Positions 1 through 6,710 of a stretch of DNA of 12,943 nt are shown here, one piece after another (position 1 is the stretch's first letter; each line of letters opens with the position of its first letter). Position numbers and translations under genes: made by a program. The notes below the pieces were generated by a model, which did no database searches, had not been told where the DNA came from, and saw only the letters and a program-made list of their open reading frames with translations. The stretch is from Fervidobacterium sp. (GTDB taxonomy: Bacteria > Thermotogota > Thermotogae > Thermotogales > Fervidobacteriaceae), in NCBI GenBank assembly GCA_003522805.1, contig DPIB01000201.1:1-12943 (forward strand). The letters run 5' to 3'.

Positions 1-1007
1 TACCAATACTAAAAGTAATAGGGGTTGGTGGAGCAGGTTGTAATGCTATTAACAGAATGGCTGAAATGGGAATCAGAGGAGTAACACTCATTTCTGTCAA
101 CACAGATGCACAAGTTCTAGAAATTAGCAAAGCAGACATCACAGTTCAGATCGGTGAAAAGCTTACAAAAGGGCTTGGTGCTGGGGGTAATCCAAAAATC
201 GGCGAAGAAGCTGCATTAGAAGATAGGAAGAAACTAGAAGATATATTACATGGTTCAGACATGTTATTCATCACAGCTGGATTTGGCGGAGGTACTGGAA
301 CAGGTGCTGCACCCGTCATTGCTGAAATCGCTAAGAATCTTGGGATACTTACAGTTGCAATTGTAACGATGCCTTTCTTCTTTGAAGGGACACCTAGATG
401 GAATGTAGCACTTGAAGGAGTAAAGAGAATATCGGGAAAAGTTGATACACTTATAAAGATCAGCAATAATAAGTTACTTGAACAACTTTCACCGTCTACT
501 ACGATAGTCGATGCTTTTGGCACTGCAGATGAGATACTTCATCAAGGTGTTAGAGGAATATCTGATTTGATAATGAAGAGAGGATACATAAACCTGGATT
601 TTGCTGATGTTGAATCTGTCATGAGAAATGCTGGTAACGCCATGTTGGGCATAGGCATAGGAAAAGGCGAGAAGCGAGTGTATGATGCTACCAGAAAGGC
701 TTTGGATAGTAAGTTCCTTGATTACCCGATTGAAAATGCTAGATCTTTGATATTGAACATCTCAGCACCAAGGAATTCTACCTTACAGGAAATGCAGGAA
801 GCTGCTATGATCGTAAAGCAAACATGTAGTGAAGATGCAGATATGAAATTCGGTATGGTTGTAGATGACGAATTATCGGACGATGAGATGAGAGTGACTG
901 TAATAGCAACAAGATTTGACGTTGAAGAAAAATTTGGAAAATCAGAGGAAGACATTCCGGCAATCTATAAATTCGGATTAGAATATAAAGGAAATGTGGG
1001 TGAATAA
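1..1007 (+). CDS. ftsZ: Cell division protein FtsZ (5' end cut by window)
   Basis: FtsZ is the tubulin-like GTPase that polymerises at mid-cell into the division ring. The frame is already open at base 3 and reads PILKVIGVGGAGCNAINRM, the first nucleotide-binding loop near the FtsZ N-terminus, so only a short N-terminal piece with the start is missing; the ATG at 57 is internal. The tubulin signature GGGTGTGAAP is encoded from base 285. The T7 catalytic loop is encoded from about base 585 and reads GYINLDFADV, with Asn and both Asp present. The NTDAQVL and PFFFEG stretches also match the family. The globular core ends near VTVIATRFD and is followed within about ten residues by DIPAIYKFGLE, resembling the conserved C-terminal peptide that binds FtsA, so the usual disordered linker is nearly absent. 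ftsA normally lies just upstream and would be outside the window. pilB follows after a 53-base gap to its preferred start. Confidence 0.97.
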   Translation, partial: PILKVIGVGGAGCNAINRMAEMGIRGVTLISVNTDAQVLEISKADITVQIGEKLTKGLGAGGNPKIGEEAALEDRKKLEDILHGSDMLFITAGFGGGTGTGAAPVIAEIAKNLGILTVAIVTMPFFFEGTPRWNVALEGVKRISGKVDTLIKISNNKLLEQLSPSTTIVDAFGTADEILHQGVRGISDLIMKRGYINLDFADVESVMRNAGNAMLGIGIGKGEKRVYDATRKALDSKFLDYPIENARSLILNISAPRNSTLQEMQEAAMIVKQTCSEDADMKFGMVVDDELSDDEMRVTVIATRFDVEEKFGKSEEDIPAIYKFGLEYKGNVGE

Positions 1008-1050
1008 ATCACTCATTGTAAGTTACGAATATTTTGAGTTCAATATATAT

Positions 1051-1056
1051 GGGGGG
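1051..1056 (+). promoter_or_regulatory. G-rich ribosome binding site before pilB
   Basis: A run of six G lies four bases before ATG 1061. It is a non-canonical Shine-Dalgarno-like site and the only purine-rich stretch near any candidate pilB start, so it favours 1061 over TTG 1034 and over ATG 1049, which it overlaps. Confidence 0.5.
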
Positions 1057-1060
1057 AACC

Positions 1061-2764
1061 ATGTTGGATAAAGAGAGGAAACCGAAAAAACTTGGGGATA
1101 TACTTGTGGAGAGGGGAGTAATAACCCCTTATGAACTAGAGAAAACTCTAGAGCTACAAAAAGATATTAAACGTCCCCTCGGTGAGATACTAGTCCAAAT
1201 GGGTTATTGCGCATGGGATGACATAATAAGGGTATTAGCAGAACAATACGAGATCGAAGCTTGTATCGGAGAAGTGAACATAAACGAAGAATTTTCTAAG
1301 AGTTTTCCAAGAGATATTTTGAATGAGCTTAGAGTGATACCGATAGATGAGAGAGATGGGAAAATATTCCTTGGTATCGATAGTATCTACGACATCCCTG
1401 TAATAAAAAGAAGATTGAAATTCAGAATGGGTAAAGAAGTAGAATTTTGTTTAATGGCTCCAAGTACCTTTGAAGCTATATATAATAATGTTCTTCATGG
1501 TATATCAGCAGCAACTTTCTCGGAGAAAATGGGAGAGATAACAATTCAAGAACAGCCAACAGAGATTCAAGAAGATCAAGAAATAGCATTGGAAGCAGAG
1601 ACACCTGTAGTGAAACTCGTATCGAATATAGTGAATCATGCCATAGAGTTAGAAGCCAGTGACGTGCATATCGAACCACAGCGAAAAAATGTCATTGTGA
1701 GGTATAGGGTTGATGGGATATTAAGAAGAATAACAGAGTACCCAAGAAACTTACATGCTGCTGTGGTTTCACGTATAAAAATACTTTCTGGATTGGATAT
1801 AGTGGAACGAAGATTGCCACAAGATGGTAAGTTTTTTGTAAAAAAAGATGAAGAACAATATGATTTGCGCGTTTCTACAATGCCTTCGGTTAATGGAGAA
1901 AAAGTTGTCATGAGGATATTAAAAGTCTCTTCATCTAAGAAAAAACTTGAAGACCTAGGTTACTCGGCGTATAACTACGAAAGAATACAGAAACTGATAG
2001 AACATCCCTATGGAATCATCCTAGTCACTGGACCAACAGGAAGTGGTAAATCTACTACACTTGTAGCAATGATAAACTCACTCAACTCAGAAGATGTGAA
2101 CATAGTTACTGCTGAGGATCCCGTGGAATACACAGTCGAAGGTATAACCCAGTGCCAGGTTAACACCGAAATTGGTTTAACATTTGCAAAGTACCTAAGA
2201 TCTTTTCTTCGTCAAGACCCAGATATCATAATGGTTGGTGAAATACGCGATAAAGAGACTGCTCAATTGGCAGTAGAAGCTTCTCTTACTGGCCACTTGG
2301 TATTATCTACATTGCATACCAACACGGCTGCTGGAGCTGTTGATCGACTTGTGAATATGGGAATTGAACCGTCTTTGATCTCTGCCTCGTTGGTAGGAAT
2401 AATGGGTCAAAGGCTTGTCAGAAAAGTCTGTCAGAAGTGTAAAACCGAAACTGAATTCCCAACAAAGATTCTTGAAAAGGCAAGAAAATACTTCCCAAAT
2501 ATGAATCCTGTGCAATATGTGGGGAAAGGTTGCCAAGAGTGTAATAATACAGGGTACAAAGGCAGGACTGCAGTCGCTGAAGTATTGATGATAAACGATG
2601 AATTAAGAAGGTTAATTCAAAAAGGGGCGGCAGCAAGCGAAATTGAAAGAATTGCTAGGCAGCATGGGATGGTTACCATGTTCCAAGACGGGCTTTACAA
2701 AGTTCTAAATGGTGAAACCACCGTTGAAGAAATACTTGCAACTGTTGGAGAAGAGGAGGAATAA
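1061..2764 (+). CDS. pilB: Type IV pilus / type II secretion assembly ATPase (PilB/GspE family)
   Basis: This is a hexameric cytoplasmic ATPase that powers pilin or pseudopilin assembly. With the start at ATG 1061 it has 567 residues, usual for PilB. The N-terminus carries two MshEN-like motifs (about residues 10-33 and 39-62). The motor domain has Walker A GPTGSGKST (324-332), a Walker B segment DIIMVGEIRD (388-397, Glu394) and the His box STLHTNTAAGAVDRL (His419). A zinc-type tetracysteine pair (Cys457/Cys460 and Cys491/Cys494) marks the PilB/GspE extension class rather than retraction ATPase PilT. I chose ATG 1061 because a G-rich Shine-Dalgarno-like run (1051-1056) sits four bases before it; TTG 1034 and ATG 1049 are in frame but lack a clear site. 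The next gene begins three bases after the stop. PilB versus GspE cannot be decided without the rest of the machinery; no pilin, PilC or secretin gene is in view. Confidence 0.93.
   Translation: MLDKERKPKKLGDILVERGVITPYELEKTLELQKDIKRPLGEILVQMGYCAWDDIIRVLAEQYEIEACIGEVNINEEFSKSFPRDILNELRVIPIDERDGKIFLGIDSIYDIPVIKRRLKFRMGKEVEFCLMAPSTFEAIYNNVLHGISAATFSEKMGEITIQEQPTEIQEDQEIALEAETPVVKLVSNIVNHAIELEASDVHIEPQRKNVIVRYRVDGILRRITEYPRNLHAAVVSRIKILSGLDIVERRLPQDGKFFVKKDEEQYDLRVSTMPSVNGEKVVMRILKVSSSKKKLEDLGYSAYNYERIQKLIEHPYGIILVTGPTGSGKSTTLVAMINSLNSEDVNIVTAEDPVEYTVEGITQCQVNTEIGLTFAKYLRSFLRQDPDIIMVGEIRDKETAQLAVEASLTGHLVLSTLHTNTAAGAVDRLVNMGIEPSLISASLVGIMGQRLVRKVCQKCKTETEFPTKILEKARKYFPNMNPVQYVGKGCQECNNTGYKGRTAVAEVLMINDELRRLIQKGAAASEIERIARQHGMVTMFQDGLYKVLNGETTVEEILATVGEEEE
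2754..2759 (+). promoter_or_regulatory. Shine-Dalgarno AGGAGG fixing a TTG start
   Basis: A perfect AGGAGG lies within the last codons of pilB, eight bases before TTG 2768. It supports the rare TTG start of the repeat protein and suggests coupling to pilB translation. Confidence 0.75.
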
Positions 2765-2767
2765 TCC

Positions 2768-3934
2768 TTGCCAGTAGATCCGAAGAAACTTCGCGAGGAA
2801 AAGGAGAACGAAATATCGGAAACGTATGGTCAGATGAGAAAAAGAAGTTTCAGATTTCTCTTTCTAAATGTCCTTATTGTTTTGGCAGTATTTTCACTAC
2901 TGTTCTTTCTAAAAACTTCTTCGCCCGAGACTTACTCGAATATTGTTGAAAACTTGCAGATCGTTGTTGAATTGAAAAAGATTGAGTATATATCACCCGA
3001 GAAGATAGGAGCTAAAGTATATCTAGTAAATACCAAAAAGACAGAAAAGAACTTCACATTGAGCGATTTTTACTTAAAGATATACTCAGAATCATACACA
3101 GTTTATGAATTCTCCTTTCCCACCATAGTTGAGAGTTCTGTAGAGAGCTTAGGTAGGAAGTTGGTTTACAATTTAGAGAACGAAGTTTCTTTGCTTAATC
3201 TGAAGCCTGATACATATACTTTATATGTACGATGTAAGATAAATGGCCGAGAAGTTGAAACAACTAGAACTTTTACATACAAAGAAGAAATATCGTATAT
3301 GATAATAAGTGAACCATTTTATCTCGTAGATGAGGAAATTACACCAGGTGTTGCAATTATCAATAAGACAGCCACAAGGAAAACCTTCGATGTGCAGAAA
3401 ATTGAATGGATATTCGGTAAAGAACACATTTCTGAGAACATCAACGAACAAGTTACTTTACTTTCAGGAGAATCCTACGTTTTTAGATCAGCGCACAAAT
3501 TCAAAATCGAGAACATTGGTCAACAAGAAGTGTCTGCACTTCTGTACCTGACGGATGGAGGCATAAAAGAAGTTAGAGGTATCATACCTGTTAGTAAAGA
3601 ATTCGAAAATTCCCTTTCAAACCTAGACTTCAGTCTTGAAACGGAAGATATTGTTGTAGTCAACAAAGAGCCAAAGATCAATTTGTACATCGTGAATAAA
3701 TCAAACGAAAACAGGTTTTTGAAGATAGACAAAATACAGATCAGTATCCCGGAAGCAGGATATGATTTCGAGATCAACAACAGACGGATTTTCCTAGCAC
3801 CATTAGGCAGGTCTTTTGTCACTAAGTTTGAGAGACTTAATTTTGCTCAACCTGGTGTTTACAAGATCTTAGTACAGACCTCCCTTGGAAAGTCGGTAAT
3901 CAAAAAAGAAATGACAATAGCGGTTGGCAAATAG
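2768..3934 (+). CDS. Membrane-anchored protein with three 111-residue Ig-like repeats, unknown function
   Basis: I do not recognise a named family. The 388-residue protein starts at TTG 2768 and has a charged N-terminus (residues 1-27, including Arg24, Lys25, Arg26), then one hydrophobic segment at about 28-48, then some 340 residues with no further membrane segment. This predicts N-inside, C-outside topology without signal cleavage. The exterior is rich in beta-strand patterns and threefold repeated: VYLVNTKKTEKNF (Asn88), VAIINKTATRKTF (Asn199) and LYIVNKSNENRF (Asn310) are spaced by exactly 111 residues. Each unit ends with a paired-strand pattern such as TYTLYVRCKINGREV or VYKILVQTSLGKSV. 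The fold looks like tandem Ig-like or CARDB-like sandwiches, which is inference. AGGAGG at 2754-2759 is eight bases before the start and inside the pilB end, so the two genes are probably translated together. A pilus or cell-envelope role is a guess from position only. Confidence 0.85.
   Translation: MPVDPKKLREEKENEISETYGQMRKRSFRFLFLNVLIVLAVFSLLFFLKTSSPETYSNIVENLQIVVELKKIEYISPEKIGAKVYLVNTKKTEKNFTLSDFYLKIYSESYTVYEFSFPTIVESSVESLGRKLVYNLENEVSLLNLKPDTYTLYVRCKINGREVETTRTFTYKEEISYMIISEPFYLVDEEITPGVAIINKTATRKTFDVQKIEWIFGKEHISENINEQVTLLSGESYVFRSAHKFKIENIGQQEVSALLYLTDGGIKEVRGIIPVSKEFENSLSNLDFSLETEDIVVVNKEPKINLYIVNKSNENRFLKIDKIQISIPEAGYDFEINNRRIFLAPLGRSFVTKFERLNFAQPGVYKILVQTSLGKSVIKKEMTIAVGK
2933..3931 (+). 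repeat. Threefold protein-level repeat, period 111 codons
   Basis: Residues 56-166, 167-277 and 278-388 of the membrane protein can be laid out as three equal units. The anchor is a strand-plus-Asn motif: V-Y-L-V-N-T, V-A-I-I-N-K and L-Y-I-V-N-K at Asn88, Asn199 and Asn310. Little identity is visible outside the motif, so the duplication would be old and visible only at protein level. Unit boundaries are my estimate. Confidence 0.6.
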
Positions 3935-3944
3935 AGCAGAGATG

Positions 3945-3950
3945 AGGAGG
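3945..3950 (+). promoter_or_regulatory. Shine-Dalgarno AGGAGG deciding the ahcY start
   Basis: A perfect AGGAGG with a six-base spacer to ATG 3957. It lies inside the longer frame opened at TTG 3924 and so argues that the first eleven codons of that frame are not translated as part of ahcY. Confidence 0.8.
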
Positions 3951-3956
3951 AAGTGT

Positions 3957-5168
3957 ATGAATGAACTGAAAAAATCTGGGCATCAAAAAATCGAATGGGT
4001 TTCAAATCATATGAAGTTACTGAATACAATACAAAAATCAGGAGATTCGCTAAATGGACTGAGAGTTGCAATGTCCATACACCTGGAGGCAAAAACTGCT
4101 TACTTGGCCATCACACTAAAAAGACTAGGTGCAGATGTCGTAGTCACTGGTTCAAACCCCCTCTCTACCCAAGATGATGTTGCAGAAGCACTCAAGGATT
4201 TTGATATAGCAGTTCATGCCAAGCGGACGACAAATGAAGAGGAGTACTTGTCATTCTTACACACGGTTCTTGACTATGAGCCTGATCTAATTCTAGATGA
4301 TGGTGCAGACTTAACAGTATTGGTACACACAGAGAGAAAAGAGATCCTGAAAAACCTGAAAGGCGTTTCGGAAGAAACCACAACAGGAGTGAGAAGGCTT
4401 GAAAATCTTGAAAAAAGCGGTGTATTAAGTGTTCCCGCTATAGCGGTTAACAATGCAAAGATGAAATCCATGTTCGACAACAGATACGGGACAGGGCAAT
4501 CAACATTAGACTCGATCATGAGAAATACAAATTTGCTCGTAGCGGGTAAGCACGTGCTTGTTGCAGGGTATGGTTGGTGTGGCAGAGGAATAGCGATGAG
4601 GGCTCATGGGCTAGGAGCAAAGGTCATGGTAACTGAGGTAGATCCAATAAAAGCAGTTGAGGCTATCATGGATGGATTCGAAGTTGGCAGAATAGAAGAT
4701 TTGGCTCCAAAGGCTGATTTCATAATAACAGCGACTGGAATGAGAGATGTCTTATCCAAAGAAGCTATAGAGAATCTAAAAGACGGAGTAGTGCTCGCGA
4801 ACGCGGGGCATTTCAATGTTGAAATTCCAATGGACAAAATAGAGAAAATGGCTACGCAAAGTTATGAAATAAGGCAGAATGTTACTTGCTATAAAATTGC
4901 TGGTAAAAACATATACGTAATTGGTCTCGGAAGATTGGTAAACCTTGCAGCAGCCGATGGTCATCCTGTAGAGATAATGGATATCTCGTTTGCTCTACAA
5001 GCCTTGTCTATAACTTACTTAGCAAAGAATTATAACAAACTGTCGAACAAGGTGTATGAATATCCAGAGGAACTAGACAAGCTAGTTGCAAAGCTCAAAC
5101 TGGATTCCATGGGAATAGCTATAGACACCTTGACAAAGGAACAGGAAGACTATCTAAATGAATTCTAA
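3957..5168 (+). CDS. ahcY: S-adenosylhomocysteine hydrolase (adenosylhomocysteinase), compact form
   Basis: This cytosolic enzyme reversibly splits S-adenosylhomocysteine into adenosine and homocysteine with a tightly bound NAD cofactor, relieving product inhibition of methyltransferases. From ATG 3957 it has 403 residues, the compact length known from Thermotoga maritima rather than the ~430-470 of typical forms. Visible motifs are MSIHLEAKTA, DDGADLT (114-120, first Gly of the common DDGGDLT replaced by Ala117), GVSEETTTGV, the Lys/Asp pair in KMKSMFDNRYGTGQST, the NAD loop GYGWCGRG (204-211), NAGHFNVEI and GRLVNLAAADGHP. The protein ends at KEQEDYLNEF and lacks the C-terminal Lys/Tyr tail (PDHYRY type) that reaches into the neighbouring subunit in canonical enzymes. 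A longer frame from TTG 3924 would overlap the previous gene; AGGAGG six bases before ATG 3957 decides the start. It follows the repeat-protein gene by 22 bases. Confidence 0.97.
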   Translation: MNELKKSGHQKIEWVSNHMKLLNTIQKSGDSLNGLRVAMSIHLEAKTAYLAITLKRLGADVVVTGSNPLSTQDDVAEALKDFDIAVHAKRTTNEEEYLSFLHTVLDYEPDLILDDGADLTVLVHTERKEILKNLKGVSEETTTGVRRLENLEKSGVLSVPAIAVNNAKMKSMFDNRYGTGQSTLDSIMRNTNLLVAGKHVLVAGYGWCGRGIAMRAHGLGAKVMVTEVDPIKAVEAIMDGFEVGRIEDLAPKADFIITATGMRDVLSKEAIENLKDGVVLANAGHFNVEIPMDKIEKMATQSYEIRQNVTCYKIAGKNIYVIGLGRLVNLAAADGHPVEIMDISFALQALSITYLAKNYNKLSNKVYEYPEELDKLVAKLKLDSMGIAIDTLTKEQEDYLNEF

Positions 5169-5213
5169 GAGCAAGTATTAGTATATAGATGAATCTTGTT
5201 TATGAGGTGAAAA

Positions 5214-6605
5214 ATGTTATTGTTGTTAAATAAATCTTCTGGATCGAGAGAGACAAAAGCTGTATTGCTAGAAAACAACCAATTAATCGAAGTTTACCTT
5301 GGCGAAGAAGAAGAGGAGAGTATCGCTGGGAGTATATATGTAGGCAAAATAGAGAAATTTATTCCAGCTCTTGAAGCTGCCTTTGTCAAATTAGCAAATG
5401 GTGAGAATGCCTTTTTAAGGATGAAGGATATAAAAGTTGACTACCTCGATTTTTTTTCTATAAAGAAACTCCAGGAAGGACAAAAAATCCTTGTCCAAGT
5501 AAAAAAGGAGAGTGTAGGTAATAAAGGCCCTCAAATAACCACAAACATAGGAATAGCTGGAAGATACACTGTCATACTGCCTTTTTCAAAGTCGATAGGC
5601 ATTTCGAGGAAGATATTGAACGAGGATGACAGAGGAAGGCTAAAAACAATAGGTAGGGCACTGAAGGAAAAATACGGTATAGGAATCATCATTAGGACAG
5701 TTGCAGCAGAAATTAGCGAAGAACTTATATATAAAGAAGTAGAAAACCTCTATGACAAATGGAAAGAGATCGCAAAGAATTTCAAAAAATCTCGAAAACC
5801 GAAATTATTGTACAAGGAATCCGATAGTGATGAGTTCATAATAAGGGAATTCCTTAGGGCCGAAGTGACTGAAATAGTAACTAATGACGAAAATCATAGA
5901 GAAATCATAAGAAAATTCAACCAAAAAGTAATAGTGAAGGTAATACACGGAGATGTATTTGAAACTTTCAGTATAGATGAGAAACTTAGAGAAGTCCTTA
6001 AAAGAAGGATTCAGCTGCCCTTGGGTGGAGAAATTGTTGTGGATAGAACGGAGGCAATGACTGTTATCGATGTTAATTCCAGTCACTATATTGCTACTGA
6101 AAGCCATGAAAAACTTTCTGAAGAAATAAATTTGGAAGCGGCCAAAGAAATTTGCAGAATTCTAAGACTAAGGAATATTGGGGGTATTGTGATAGTAGAT
6201 TTTATAGATATGAAGGACGAAAAGAACAGAGAACAGATTCTAAAGACAGTTAAGACAGAGATACTTAAGGATAGGAACAGGGTAGAGATCTATGGCTTCA
6301 CACATTTGGGACTTCTTGAGATGGCTCGTAAGCGAACAAGTAAGTCGTTGGACGAAAGATTCACACATATTTGTCCTATATGTGATGGGCGAGGTCGTGT
6401 TTTGAACCCCAAAGTTGTTATTGAAAGATTGAAAAGAGAAGTGGAGAAAAAACCTCCAAAAGCTAAAGAAGTCATAATAAAGTTGCATCCAGAATTTAAA
6501 GACTTCATCGATAAAGAAGAGCTAAAGGTTTTTTTTAAAACAGAGGTACATGTTCATTATACGCATATTGATCCTAACACATATGAAATAGCCTGGAAAA
6601 TTTGA
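5214..6605 (+). CDS. rng: Ribonuclease E/G family endoribonuclease
   Basis: RNase E/G enzymes cut single-stranded RNA, often at 5'-monophosphate ends, in rRNA maturation and mRNA decay. The protein has 463 residues, close to RNase G and without the long disordered degradosome tail of RNase E. An S1-type RNA-binding domain lies at about 38-120 (GSIYVGKIEKFIPALEAAFV). The DNase I-like catalytic region holds VDRTEAMTVIDVNSS with Asp286 and GGIVIVDFIDM with Asp329, which match the two magnesium-binding Asp residues known from E. coli RNase E. The zinc-link motif CPIC (Cys387, Cys390) joins subunits in this family and is intact. AGGTGA (5205-5210) precedes ATG 5214. The gene follows ahcY by 45 bases. 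Two T8 runs, at 5450-5457 and 6529-6536, lie inside the coding sequence; the reading frame is nevertheless open to a natural end. Confidence 0.95.
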   Translation: MLLLLNKSSGSRETKAVLLENNQLIEVYLGEEEEESIAGSIYVGKIEKFIPALEAAFVKLANGENAFLRMKDIKVDYLDFFSIKKLQEGQKILVQVKKESVGNKGPQITTNIGIAGRYTVILPFSKSIGISRKILNEDDRGRLKTIGRALKEKYGIGIIIRTVAAEISEELIYKEVENLYDKWKEIAKNFKKSRKPKLLYKESDSDEFIIREFLRAEVTEIVTNDENHREIIRKFNQKVIVKVIHGDVFETFSIDEKLREVLKRRIQLPLGGEIVVDRTEAMTVIDVNSSHYIATESHEKLSEEINLEAAKEICRILRLRNIGGIVIVDFIDMKDEKNREQILKTVKTEILKDRNRVEIYGFTHLGLLEMARKRTSKSLDERFTHICPICDGRGRVLNPKVVIERLKREVEKKPPKAKEVIIKLHPEFKDFIDKEELKVFFKTEVHVHYTHIDPNTYEIAWKI

Positions 6606-6648
6606 GGAAATCAAAGAATACAAAAAATAGAAAGGAGAAAAGAGCATA

Positions 6649-6699
6649 TTGCTGACTACATTATGTTGGACACATAACTGGTATGCTCATGTGAAATGA
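6649..6699 (+). CDS. Possible 16-codon leader ORF before the uridine kinase gene
   Basis: A short frame from TTG 6649 would encode MLTTLCWTHNWYAHVK. AAGGAG at 6632-6637 lies eleven bases before it, slightly far. Its TGA (6697-6699) overlaps the ATG at 6696 that is in frame with the next gene, giving an ATGA junction. The Shine-Dalgarno-like site has no better start codon to serve. Small ORFs arise easily by chance, and nothing else supports translation, so confidence is low. Confidence 0.18.
   Translation: MLTTLCWTHNWYAHVK
6661..6677. repeat. Short inverted repeat TTATGT-5-ACATAA
   Basis: A perfect six-base inverted repeat around a five-base centre lies in the 105-base gap between rng and the preferred uridine kinase start. 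It has an operator-like shape but no following T run, so it is not a terminator. A repeat this short may be chance in AT-rich DNA. Confidence 0.25.
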
Positions 6700-6710
6700 G
6701 GATGAATGAA

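Noticed and set aside
57..59. ATG 57 as the start of ftsZ
   Set aside because: Conserved FtsZ residues are encoded in frame upstream to base 3, so this Met is internal.
146..523. A 125-residue open frame on the minus strand opposite ftsZ
   Set aside because: It lies exactly opposite the conserved GTP-binding core of FtsZ and has shadow composition.
1841..1857. T6 and A7 runs in pilB as a frameshift site
   Set aside because: The frame continues intact through all catalytic motifs, and such runs are common in DNA this AT-rich.
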